This document shows, one piece after another, positions 25,647-32,711 of a stretch of 64,000 nucleotides of DNA. The notes beneath the pieces are model-generated. The model saw only the letters and a list, made by a program, of their open reading frames with translations. It was not told where the DNA came from and made no database searches. Numbering within the stretch: position 1 is the stretch's first letter; each line of letters begins with the position of its first letter. This stretch comes from Phycisphaerae bacterium. Its GTDB lineage: Bacteria > Planctomycetota > Phycisphaerae > Tepidisphaerales > Tepidisphaeraceae. The DNA lies in assembly GCA_025924315.1 (NCBI GenBank), contig JAICIO010000005.1:1-64000 (forward strand), given 5' to 3'. Made by a program: the position numbers and the translations under genes.

Positions 25647-25722
25647 GTAGGGTGCGCTTCAGCGCACCGGTTATTCCTTCCGGACCCAGAACAAATAACC
25701 GGTGCGCTGAAGCGCACCCTAC
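25647..25722. repeat. Family A REP element (G type), copy 5
   Basis: Complete element with GTAGGGTGCGC-type arms between the convergent ruvA and sugar-phosphate isomerase genes. Confidence 0.92.
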
Positions 25723-25733
25723 CAATCCAGATC

Positions 25734-26615
25734 TCAAACGCCTTTTAAGAACGCCTGCGAATTAAGTAGTCCCGCCTTTTCGCCTTCCTCGCCGGTATTA
25801 AAATTCTCGTCTTCGAGCTCGATGCTCACGACGCCCTTGTAACCCGCGTCCTTCAGGATCGTGAAGGCTTCACCCCAGCGCGTCTGGCCGTGGCCGGGAA
25901 TGGTGTAGCGCCAGGTCCATTCGCCGAAGCCATGGCCTTTGGCGAACGTGGCCGGCTGCGTGCCGTATTCATACAGCGCTTCGGGCACCATCTCGGTGTC
26001 CTTCGCGTGGACGTGGAACACGCGCGGGGCGAACTCGCGCAGAAAGCGGATGTGATCCACGCCGAGGCGGATCAGGTGGGATGGATCGTAGTTGATGCCG
26101 ACCGCGCTTCCGCCGATGTCTTTGATGAAAGTGCGATAGGTCTCGGGCGTGCAGCAGAGGCTGCTCAGGTACGGCCCGCCGCCGGGCCAGCCTTCGATCG
26201 CGATTTTCGCGCCGGCGTTCTCGGCGGCGTCGAAGATCGGCTTGTAACTCTCGACCGCGAGCTTGTAGTTCTCGCTGCGCTTCTTCGCGTGATCGCCGGG
26301 GATGATCACGGTGAAGAAAATCTTCGCGCCATTCGCGCTCATCTCTTTCACATAGGCGACATTCTTCTCGATGATCTCGCGGCGCTTGCCTTCATCATTG
26401 TGCATGATGTTGCCGAGGTCGAGCAGGTCGGCCGAGCCGAGCTTGATGCCGTTCGTCTTCAGCGCGTCGAGGTCCGCCTTCGTTGCGCCGCCGAGGTCGA
26501 TCGACTCAAAGCCGTTTTCCTTCGCCCACTTCGCGAGGGCGCCGGCGTCTTTCTTCTGCCAGTCCGTCCATCCGCGACGAAAACCGATTGGGAAATTTCC
26601 AGTGCGCGTGGTCAT
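25734..26615 (-). CDS. Sugar phosphate isomerase/epimerase (TIM barrel)
   Basis: A 293-aa AP-endonuclease-2-like TIM barrel, the fold of sugar isomerases and epimerases. Metal-site motifs: KIAIEGWPGG (Glu), GINYDPSHLIRLG (Asp/His), VFHVHAKDTEM (His) and SIELEDENF (Glu). Substrate unknown; planctomycetes encode many paralogues in carbohydrate catabolism. ATG 26615 has GGAGATTAACG upstream; longer in-frame starts translate the adjacent repeat and are rejected. The next gene upstream on the same strand is separated by family A copy 6. Confidence 0.88.
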   Translation of the reverse strand: MTTRTGNFPIGFRRGWTDWQKKDAGALAKWAKENGFESIDLGGATKADLDALKTNGIKLGSADLLDLGNIMHNDEGKRREIIEKNVAYVKEMSANGAKIFFTVIIPGDHAKKRSENYKLAVESYKPIFDAAENAGAKIAIEGWPGGGPYLSSLCCTPETYRTFIKDIGGSAVGINYDPSHLIRLGVDHIRFLREFAPRVFHVHAKDTEMVPEALYEYGTQPATFAKGHGFGEWTWRYTIPGHGQTRWGEAFTILKDAGYKGVVSIELEDENFNTGEEGEKAGLLNSQAFLKGV

Positions 26616-26632
26616 CGTTAATCTCCTGTTTT

Positions 26633-26708
26633 GTAGGGTCCGCTTCAGCGGACCGGTTATTCGCCTTTTCCACAGAAAAAGTAACCGGTCCGCTGAAGCG
26701 GACCCTAC
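26633..26708. repeat. Family A REP element (C type), copy 6
   Basis: Complete element lying between the isomerase start and the end of the methyltransferase gene, only 17 bases upstream of the isomerase ATG, so it would be in that gene's 5' leader if the two are co-transcribed. Confidence 0.92.
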
Positions 26709-26742
26709 GGAAAGACGGGAAGGATAACGCGATGGAGCGCAT

Positions 26743-27549
26743 TCACAAGGTTGGTCGGAGACGTACCACGAGCGCCGGCGGAATCTCCGGGCGCTTCGCC
26801 CAGCTGAAGGCATTTTTGCCCTTCGCGTCCATCTCGAAGGTTGGCTCTTCGAACGCGTCAACGACGAAGCCCGCCTTGAAGCACGCGCCGAGCAGCGCGC
26901 CAATCGGTCGGTGGAACATCCAATGCGGCTCGGGCTGATGAAGGATTCCGTAATTGAGGTACGGCGCGGGTGTCGCGTATCGAGTGATCTTCACGCCGAA
27001 GATTTGCTTTGGCTTTCCGCCCGGTTGAATCAGATCCGACGTGAGCGTGGTTTCGATCGAGTTGAAGGCGGGATGCGAGACGCTGAAGACGAACCTGCCG
27101 TTTGGCTTGAGTAATTTTCGGATGACACGCAAGAGCGGATCGATCTCCGCGAGGTCCATCAATGCCATCGATGATACCGCGGCGTCGAAGCGAGCTTCGC
27201 TGCCGAGCGATTGCGTCAGTTGCGCTTCGTTCGTCGCGTCGATGACGTGGTATTCGATTGGCGGCGCGTCATCTGTCACATAGCTTTTCGCGCGATCGAT
27301 GAAGATGCTTGCGCCATCGAAGGCGACGACCTTCGCGCCGCTGGCCGCGAGGCGACGAGCGTAGTTTCCATTTCCGCAGCAGGCGTCCAGGACGGTTTCG
27401 CCGGGCTTCAGATCGAGCAATCGATCGGTCGTCGGCATGATCAGGACCTGCTGGAAATCATTTCCTTCGCCGATGTAATCGTTCCAGAAATCGGCGATGC
27501 GATTCCAGATCGCGGTGGGGTCTTCGGGAGGGTTGGGGGTGTCGCTCAT
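26743..27549 (-). CDS. Class I SAM-dependent methyltransferase
   Basis: A 268-aa Rossmann-fold methyltransferase: VLDACCGNGNYARRLAASGAKVVAFDGA (motif I and post-I, residues about 53-80), FDAAVSSMALMD (motif II) and LLKPNGRFVFSVSHPAF (motif III). Substrate unknown. It overlaps the upstream gene by four bases (ATG within its stop region), so the two form an operon. Confidence 0.9.
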   Translation of the reverse strand: MSDTPNPPEDPTAIWNRIADFWNDYIGEGNDFQQVLIMPTTDRLLDLKPGETVLDACCGNGNYARRLAASGAKVVAFDGASIFIDRAKSYVTDDAPPIEYHVIDATNEAQLTQSLGSEARFDAAVSSMALMDLAEIDPLLRVIRKLLKPNGRFVFSVSHPAFNSIETTLTSDLIQPGGKPKQIFGVKITRYATPAPYLNYGILHQPEPHWMFHRPIGALLGACFKAGFVVDAFEEPTFEMDAKGKNAFSWAKRPEIPPALVVRLRPTL

Positions 27550-28181
27550 GCGGAGTATTGCTTGAGGATACCCGCGATGGGCTTGAGTTTCGCGGGTCGC
27601 TTTCCGCGGCGCGTCGCGCCGGCGACCGGAACGTATTCCAGCTCACGATTTTCCCGCACGCACCGCAGCATCAACCCGCCACGCGACATGTCGCCGCGAC
27701 CGACGAACTCGATGGGGAAGTGCAGGCGGTCACCCAGGACGTCGAGGAGGATATCGACGTATTTGCCCGATGCGACGCTTCCCAAAAGCACGACTTGTCC
27801 ATCCGAACCGATCTTTTTCGCGAGCTTCGATACTGAATCTTCGAGCGGCTTGCGATAACGATGATCGTCAGCGTCAATCGGCACGCATCCCATTGTTCTG
27901 AGGTCATCGATCGTGACGTACTCATCCGGCCGCACGAGTCCGCGATTCGTGGTGATCACCTGCTGCCCCGCTAAGCCGCGAAGCGGCTGGGCGAATTGGT
28001 TCGCGTACGTGAGCTTGCCACGAAAATACAATCCGCTCAGAAACGAAAAGACTTCCCCGAGCTTCGCGCCTTTGGGTGTGCGCAGTTTGAGCGCAAGCTC
28101 GAATCGCGCCGCGTCGCGATAGAGCAGCTTGGCGCGCTCGCCTCCACAATTCGCAGGAGAAAGAAGAAAAATGCGACTCAC
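27546..28181 (-). CDS. Conserved protein of unknown function
   Basis: A 211-aa soluble protein. The N-terminus SRIFLLSPANCGGERAKLL, followed by LGEVFSFLSGLYFRGKLTYA, QVITTNRGL, VVLLGSVASGKYVDILLDVLG and FVGRGDMSRGGLMLRC, looks like a conserved family I have met without a known function. The GSVASGKYVD stretch could be a phosphate- or nucleotide-binding loop, but that is a guess. Bases 27966-27987 inside the gene match the CCGCTAAGCCGCAAGCGG repeat family, encoding the AQPLRGLAG stretch. It is translationally coupled to the methyltransferase downstream. Confidence 0.75.
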   Translation of the reverse strand: MSRIFLLSPANCGGERAKLLYRDAARFELALKLRTPKGAKLGEVFSFLSGLYFRGKLTYANQFAQPLRGLAGQQVITTNRGLVRPDEYVTIDDLRTMGCVPIDADDHRYRKPLEDSVSKLAKKIGSDGQVVLLGSVASGKYVDILLDVLGDRLHFPIEFVGRGDMSRGGLMLRCVRENRELEYVPVAGATRRGKRPAKLKPIAGILKQYSA

Positions 28182-28206
28182 TCAAATCCTCGTCAATGAC
28201 CACATT

Positions 28207-28883
28207 ATTTAGCCGCGCGGGCTTGCCCCGCGCGAGACATCCGGATTAGAGAGCATTCGTACGCACGAACGACCACTTCTGTTTTGGCTTTCCTTCCTTC
28301 TCGGGATTATGTTCGACATAGGTGATCGCGCAATCAACATACTCCTCTGAATCGACGAAAATCTTCCAGTATTTCTGCGCCCATGGTGACGGAAGAGAAC
28401 CGTCTTTAAGCTTCACGAAATCGAAAGGATGCAACCCTTCCCGCTTCAGCTGTTGCGTCGCTCTTCCTTTCAGGTGCGAAACAATCTGAGCAATCGGTCG
28501 ATCATTCCGCCCGATGATGAGGTGCACGTGATCTGGAAGAATCGCGCACGCGAGGATCACGTAGCCTGACTCTTCACAGGCGGTCGCGAATCCTCGTGCG
28601 ACGGCACGGGCTTGAACGCCCGTTAATAGGACAGGTGGATATCTGAGTGATTCCTTTGCTCGCAGTCTTTCCGCGCGATCATGCGGGGCATACGCGACGG
28701 ATTTGTCAGTATCGACCTTCGTCGCGGGCCCGTATCGGAAGAGTTCCCAGGATGCGACCCACTCGGACCATGAGCCTCTGGGATCATTAGGTAACCAGAA
28801 TCCGTAGAAGCTGATGATCACATGGTACGCGAGCACCATTTGACCTCCCACGTTTCGCGCGGGGCAAGCCCGCGCGGCTAAAT
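28207..28883. mobile_element. RAYT unit bounded by perfect 29-bp inverted repeats
   Basis: ATTTAGCCGCGCGGGCTTG and ten further bases at 28207-28235 recur as an exact reverse complement at 28855-28883. The 677-bp unit holds a single gene, a REP-associated tyrosine transposase. Each end contains a GC-rich hairpin with a CTTG-centred loop and a TTTAG head. A MITE-like derivative is at 12641-12720. Confidence 0.85.
28246..28839 (-). CDS. REP-associated tyrosine transposase (RAYT)
   Basis: A Y1/HUH-type transposase of the IS200/REP-associated family, 197 aa. The HUH motif appears as LPDHVHLIIGRND near residue 105, and conserved surroundings include FYGFWLPNDPRGSW at the N-terminus, YVILACAILPDHVH, and YVDCAITYVEHNPEKEG near the C-terminus. 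A catalytic Tyr is expected in the helix after the HUH strand or near YVEHNP; I cannot fix which. ATG 28839 has a strong GGAGGT just upstream and is preferred to the longer start at 28896, which would read through the flanking repeat. RAYTs cut and move REP hairpins as single strands. Confidence 0.9.
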   Translation of the reverse strand: MVLAYHVIISFYGFWLPNDPRGSWSEWVASWELFRYGPATKVDTDKSVAYAPHDRAERLRAKESLRYPPVLLTGVQARAVARGFATACEESGYVILACAILPDHVHLIIGRNDRPIAQIVSHLKGRATQQLKREGLHPFDFVKLKDGSLPSPWAQKYWKIFVDSEEYVDCAITYVEHNPEKEGKPKQKWSFVRTNAL

Positions 28884-28900
28884 GGAAGTATCGCACGACG

Positions 28901-29470
28901 TCACTTCTTCAGGAAGTTTGCGAGGAGTTTCTCGCCTTGTTCGGTGAGGAAGCTCTCGGGGTGATATTGCACCCCTTCGAGGGGCCAGGTTTTGTGACGC
29001 ACGCCCATGATCTCATTTTGGTCGGTCCAGGCGCTGATTTCGAACTCGGGCGGAAGCGTGCCTTGGCGGATGATGAGGCTGTGGTAGCGCGTGGCAGTGA
29101 AGGGGTTGGGCATGCCGACGTAGAGCGTTTTGTTGTCGTGATGTATTTTGTCAGTCTTGCCGTGCATCAGACGTTCGGCGCGGACGACGTCGGCGCCGCT
29201 GACGAAACCGATGCATTGATGGCCCAGGCACACGCCGAGGACCGGGAGTTTCGGGCCAAAGTGCCGAATGATGTCGTTGCTCACGCCGCCTTCTTTCGGC
29301 GTGCACGGGCCAGGGCTGATCACGATGTGCGTGGGTTTCAGCGCCTCGACCTCGGCGACCGTCACCTTATCGTTTCGGAAAACTCTAAGCGGCTGGTTGC
29401 GATCGAGCTCACCGAGCTTTTGCACGAGGTTGTAGGTGAAGGAGTCGTAATTATCGATGAGGACGATCAT
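28901..29470 (-). CDS. trpG: Anthranilate/aminodeoxychorismate synthase glutamine amidotransferase
   Basis: The class I glutamine amidotransferase subunit that supplies ammonia for anthranilate (TrpE) or aminodeoxychorismate (PabB) synthesis. Family landmarks: MIVLIDNYDSFTYNLVQKL, VISPGPCTPKEGG, the nucleophile Cys in GVCLGHQCIG, and the His-Glu pair in VQYHPESFLTE. 189 aa from ATG 29470 is normal; the longer ORF is not. trpE or pabB is not adjacent, so the enzyme may serve both pathways. Confidence 0.94.
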   Translation of the reverse strand: MIVLIDNYDSFTYNLVQKLGELDRNQPLRVFRNDKVTVAEVEALKPTHIVISPGPCTPKEGGVSNDIIRHFGPKLPVLGVCLGHQCIGFVSGADVVRAERLMHGKTDKIHHDNKTLYVGMPNPFTATRYHSLIIRQGTLPPEFEISAWTDQNEIMGVRHKTWPLEGVQYHPESFLTEQGEKLLANFLKK

Positions 29471-29636
29471 TCCAGCCAAATCATAGGGGGCATGAAGCGC
29501 GGAGCAAGTGCGAAGCGCTCGGGTCATCGTTTGCGGTTTTGCGGATCCGGGCATGTTGATCTGCGAAACCGCAAGCGAACTCGTGCTGACTCCTTAACCC
29601 TGACAAAGCTCGACTGCTTCGAGTAACCTCTCGCCC

Positions 29637-30365
29637 ATGCTTGCGGATGTGGATTATGCGAATCCGATGGTGTGGTGCATCCTGATTGGGTGGATCATCT
29701 CCGTCGTGTTGCACGAGTTTGCGCATGGACTCGTCGCGTATCTGGGTGGGGATTACACCATCCGCGAGCGCGGGGGCCTTTCGCTCAACCCGCTGCAGTA
29801 TGTGAACCCGGTGATGAGCATCATCCTGCCGGCGATTTTTCTGCTGGCGGGTGGGATTCCGCTGCCGGGCGGCGCGACGTACGTCCGGCGCGATCTTTTG
29901 CGAAACAAAGAATGGCAGTCGGCGGTTTCGCTTGCGGGGCCGGCGATGAATTTCATTCTGTTCATCGCGTGCCTGTTGCCGCTGCATCCGAAGTTCGGCT
30001 GGGTGGACTACAGCGTCTCTCCAACTCAGTGGCCGAATGGGCAAGTGTTCCTCGGCGCGATGGCGGTGCTGCAGCTGATCTCCGTCGTGCTGAATCTTGT
30101 GCCCGTTCCACCGCTGGATGGTTTCGGCATTCTTGCCCCCTTCATGCCCGCTGATTTGCGAAGGCAAGTAACCACTCCGCCGCTTAGCACGATTCTCTTC
30201 ATCGGCTACTTCATCATTCTGTGGAAGACGCCGTGGGCGTTTGACGCGACGATTCGCGCTTTCATCGCGGTCGCGCGGTGGCTCCATGTCGATGACATCA
30301 GCACGATCGCGATCCTCGATTGCTTCTGGATCGCATTGTTCGGTCACCCCGTCATCGGTTCCTGA
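29637..30365 (+). CDS. Site-2-protease-family (M50) metalloprotease
   Basis: An intramembrane zinc metalloprotease of the M50B group, 242 aa with several membrane segments. HEFAH (residues about 23-27) is the zinc-binding HEXXH, and LNLVPVPPLDGFG near residue 158 is the second catalytic motif containing the Asp ligand. Rhomboid-like or PDZ domains are absent, so it is the minimal type often encoded alone. Substrate unknown. Confidence 0.92.
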   Translation: MLADVDYANPMVWCILIGWIISVVLHEFAHGLVAYLGGDYTIRERGGLSLNPLQYVNPVMSIILPAIFLLAGGIPLPGGATYVRRDLLRNKEWQSAVSLAGPAMNFILFIACLLPLHPKFGWVDYSVSPTQWPNGQVFLGAMAVLQLISVVLNLVPVPPLDGFGILAPFMPADLRRQVTTPPLSTILFIGYFIILWKTPWAFDATIRAFIAVARWLHVDDISTIAILDCFWIALFGHPVIGS

Positions 30366-30384
30366 TCGAACTCGCAACCCGCGC

Positions 30385-30417
30385 AAAAAAACGGCTGACG
30401 CTTGGTAGCGTCAGCCG
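30385..30417 (-). terminator. Rho-independent terminator on the minus strand, no gene attached
   Basis: The 10-bp stem CGGCTGACGC/GCGTCAGCCG with a six-base loop (30392-30417) is followed, on the minus strand, by seven U (A run at 30385-30391). The M50 gene ends just before it on the other strand, and no minus-strand gene lies upstream. Confidence 0.65.
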
Positions 30418-30570
30418 CGGGCTATGGGGTTCCGACCCGGGGTTTCACGGGTGTGGTGGGTCGGAAATGCGCGGGCAAAATAAAATCAGGCGAGCCTCTT
30501 CAAACTCTTTCCAATCTCAAACTTTGTCTCGGCCTCGCATATTCAAAGGCCATTCGACTCGCCTGATGCT
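30392..30570 (-). ncRNA. Candidate structured noncoding RNA
   Basis: On the minus strand, ATCAGGCGAG and CTCGCCTGAT (30558-30567 and 30485-30494) pair around an inner GGCC...GGCC hairpin (30531-30551), followed by a U-rich stretch, a TTCCGACCC/GGGTCGGAA hairpin (30430-30466) and finally the strong terminator at 30385-30417. No ORF of the region (30366-30860) looks real. The 5' end is unknown and no Rfam family is recognised. Confidence 0.35.
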
Positions 30571-30860
30571 GGAGAAGGAACAAAGCCCGTGCCTCACACA
30601 TCACGAAAAAACAATTTCACGTTCAACGCTCGCGGAGAGCGGTTTTGAGGGGCACAGCGCGGATCAAGCCGCCCCCTTTCGTCGTGCGTGGCCGGACAAT
30701 CCCGCCAAAGTTGCGCTGGTTGTAAACGACGCGCCACTCTTCATGCACATGTTAGAAACAATGAGACGTGCTTTACAGAACGGTAACATCCGGTTGCCTG
30801 AGCGCGTTGAACACTCTACGCTATAGAAGTCAGTGGTTGCGTGCAGCAGGAGGTAGGTCC

Positions 30861-31115
30861 ATGGCGCCAGACGTAAGCCAAGACCAGCTAGTCCTGATCA
30901 AGATCGACGGCATGCACTGTCACAAGTGCGAGCGGACCATTCAGCAGGCGCTCGCATCGCACGCCGGTGTGCGAGAAGTCGAAGTGGACTTCAACAGTGG
31001 TCAGGCGTCCGTGCTCTTTGATCGGGGAACAGTCACCGTCAATGAACTGATGAACGCCGTCAATGAGGCGGGATATCGGGCCACCAGTTTCGTCCAAGGC
31101 GACAACCAGAGCTGA
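30861..31115 (+). CDS. HMA-domain metal-binding protein
   Basis: An 84-aa heavy-metal-associated domain: KIDGMHCHKCERTIQQAL contains the metal-binding Cys-X2-Cys, and the alternation of strands and helices (VREVEVDFNSGQASVLFD, VTVNELMNAVNEAGYRA) is typical of CopZ-like chaperones and of the N-terminal domain of copper ATPases. ATG 30861 has GGAGGTAGGTCC upstream. The next ORF overlaps it by 53 bases in another frame and encodes the membrane part of a P-type ATPase, so the pair may be a broken or separated ATPase gene. Confidence 0.9.
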   Translation: MAPDVSQDQLVLIKIDGMHCHKCERTIQQALASHAGVREVEVDFNSGQASVLFDRGTVTVNELMNAVNEAGYRATSFVQGDNQS

Positions 31116-31590
31116 AGAGCCAGCGGCGGCTCCGATCGATCGCATTTCCGAATTCCGACGATTGCTGAACCGTCCGCTCGCGGAACGCGTGCGCGAGTAT
31201 CGATATCGGTGCGCGCAGTGCGTGATCTTCGGATTGCCGGTTCTTGCGCTGCAATGGTTTGGTCCTCGGTTGAGTTCGGGACCCGAAGAAGCCGCGCGCT
31301 GGGTGCCGATTCTGCAGGCGGTTCTTGCTGGTTGGATCTGCTACGTCGGTGCGCTGCCGATGGTTGTCGAAGGAATGATCGGCTCCGGCTGGATGGTGCG
31401 AAGCAATCTCGTTGTCTCGGCTGCAACGATAATCGCATATCTGTATAGCGGCGGCTCGCTCGTGCTCGGGCTCATTCACGGGCATCCGGGTTATCGGACG
31501 CTATTCCATGTCGTTGTGATCACGCTTGTTGTGTGGAATGCCCTGGGTTGGTCGGTCACGCTGCGTCTTCAAAAGCAAGAACAGAAATAA
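31063..31590 (+). CDS. P-type-ATPase-like membrane domain lacking the ATPase part
   Basis: The 175-aa product has a soluble N-terminus and about four membrane helices (CVIFGLPVLALQWFG; ILQAVLAGWICYVGALPMVV; LVVSAATIIAYLYSGGSLVL; TLFHVVVITLVVWNALGW). Their order and the LVVSAATIIAYLYSGGS pattern resemble helices A-B-1-2 of P1B metal ATPases that follow an HMA domain. No CPC motif, actuator, DKTGT or nucleotide domain follows. The stop TAA lies at the edge of a family A half repeat (31586-31615), so truncation by repeat insertion is possible. The true start within the overlap is uncertain. Confidence 0.55.
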   Translation: MRRDIGPPVSSKATTRAEEPAAAPIDRISEFRRLLNRPLAERVREYRYRCAQCVIFGLPVLALQWFGPRLSSGPEEAARWVPILQAVLAGWICYVGALPMVVEGMIGSGWMVRSNLVVSAATIIAYLYSGGSLVLGLIHGHPGYRTLFHVVVITLVVWNALGWSVTLRLQKQEQK

Positions 31591-31615
31591 CCGGTCCCGC
31601 TGAAGCGGACCCTAC
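31586..31615. repeat. Family A half element (C type)
   Basis: Only the right arm is present (AATAACCGGT, then GCTGAAGCGGACCCTAC), with one inserted C in the stem. It provides the TAA stop of the preceding ORF. Confidence 0.8.
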
Positions 31616-31870
31616 GCGCGTTACTCGACGCTTTGGTCATACACCTTTCCTGTCTTTCACTCGGACTCACGAAAAAACCGGGGGACACGTCCGTAATTCC
31701 CGGCACGTCTTCGAAGCGCGTGTAGGTTTGCTGCGAGCAGCACCTCGGGGCTTGTGGTTCTCACCTCCCTTGGCGGTCACGCTCACGTTCTCGCGCGGGG
31801 TTCCGATCGACGCCGATCGTGCGCGCCGAACGTCTCGCACCAAATCGGGCCGTTGCCCAGGAGTGTTCGC

Positions 31871-32596
31871 GTGATCTCTACCATCGTTCGCCGGCTTACG
31901 GCGATTGTTCCGCTCTTTGTCTGCACGGTCGCCATGGCTTCGCCGTGGACTGTGCCCAGTGGCTCGCTCAACAGCGACATCAACTATTCCAACGGCCACA
32001 ACGACACCGACAAGTTCGGCGATCCCGTCATCACGGACGGGTTCACGTTCTTCCCGGCCGACTTCACCGCCAGCAGCACGTTCTTCCTCTCGCCGGGTGA
32101 AGCGCACGACACCGCCGCGGTCACACTTTCGCCGCTTAACGGCAAGCAGATCCACACCGTGCACGCGGACCTGGCCGGCGACTATTCGACGCTCGGCTTC
32201 CTTTCCAGCGCCGACTACAACACGACCCTGACCGCGACCAATGTCGCGACTTCGGAAGTGAAGAGCGTGACGTTCTCGTCGGATTCGCTGTCGGGCGCGG
32301 GCATCTTCACGCACTCGCTCGATCTGAATCTTCCGAGCGGCTGGGCGGGCGATGTGATGGTGCAGCTCTATGCTCAGCTGAATGCGACGGGCGGATTTAG
32401 CATTCCGCTCGGCCCGGTCAACAACTTAGACCCGAACCTCGACTTTAGTGGCGCTGCGGACATCCAGCTGAAGGTTGCGAACCTGACGGCCGGCACGAAC
32501 GCGGTTGTCCCCGTTCCCGCCGCGATTGCGACTTTCCCGATGCTCGCGGGTATCGCGGGTATCGCCCATCGCAAGTTCCGCGGGAAGAAGGCCTGA
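31871..32596 (+). CDS. Secreted protein with VPxP-type C-terminal sorting signal
   Basis: A 241-aa exported protein: signal peptide (LTAIVPLFVCTVAMA), an Asn/Thr/Ser-rich beta-type body with no recognised domain, and a C-terminus made of VPVPAA, a hydrophobic stretch (TFPMLAGIAGIA) and a basic end (HRKFRGKK). The tail is a variant of PEP-CTERM. GTG 31871 is preferred because AGGAG sits nine bases upstream; the ORF is open further upstream but without features. A strong terminator follows at 32624. Confidence 0.75.
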   Translation: MISTIVRRLTAIVPLFVCTVAMASPWTVPSGSLNSDINYSNGHNDTDKFGDPVITDGFTFFPADFTASSTFFLSPGEAHDTAAVTLSPLNGKQIHTVHADLAGDYSTLGFLSSADYNTTLTATNVATSEVKSVTFSSDSLSGAGIFTHSLDLNLPSGWAGDVMVQLYAQLNATGGFSIPLGPVNNLDPNLDFSGAADIQLKVANLTAGTNAVVPVPAAIATFPMLAGIAGIAHRKFRGKKA

Positions 32597-32623
32597 GAAC
32601 TGATCGGACTTGTAATGTAAATC

Positions 32624-32656
32624 GGCGCGGCCCGCTTAAGCGGGCCGCGCCTTTTT
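32624..32656 (+). terminator. Rho-independent terminator
   Basis: A perfect palindrome GGCGCGGCCCGCTT/AAGCGGGCCGCGCC (32624-32651) is followed by TTTTT. It ends the secreted-protein gene 28 bases after its stop. Confidence 0.85.
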
Positions 32657-32711
32657 GCGCTTCCGTCATTCCGAGCGAAGCGAAGAATCCCGATTTCGAG
32701 AGCGACTCCCC

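Noticed and set aside
26506-26742. ORFs translating family A repeats (GSASADRLF-type peptides)
   Set aside because: They arise because the repeat is open in several frames; no independent gene features are present.
30418-30480. tRNA or tmRNA remnant
   Set aside because: GGGTTCCGACCC looks like a T-arm at first glance, but no acceptor stem, anticodon arm or tmRNA sequence fits.
30320-30826. 168-codon ORF in the gap after the M50 gene
   Set aside because: No ribosome site, mixed composition, no domain, and it runs through a terminator hairpin.
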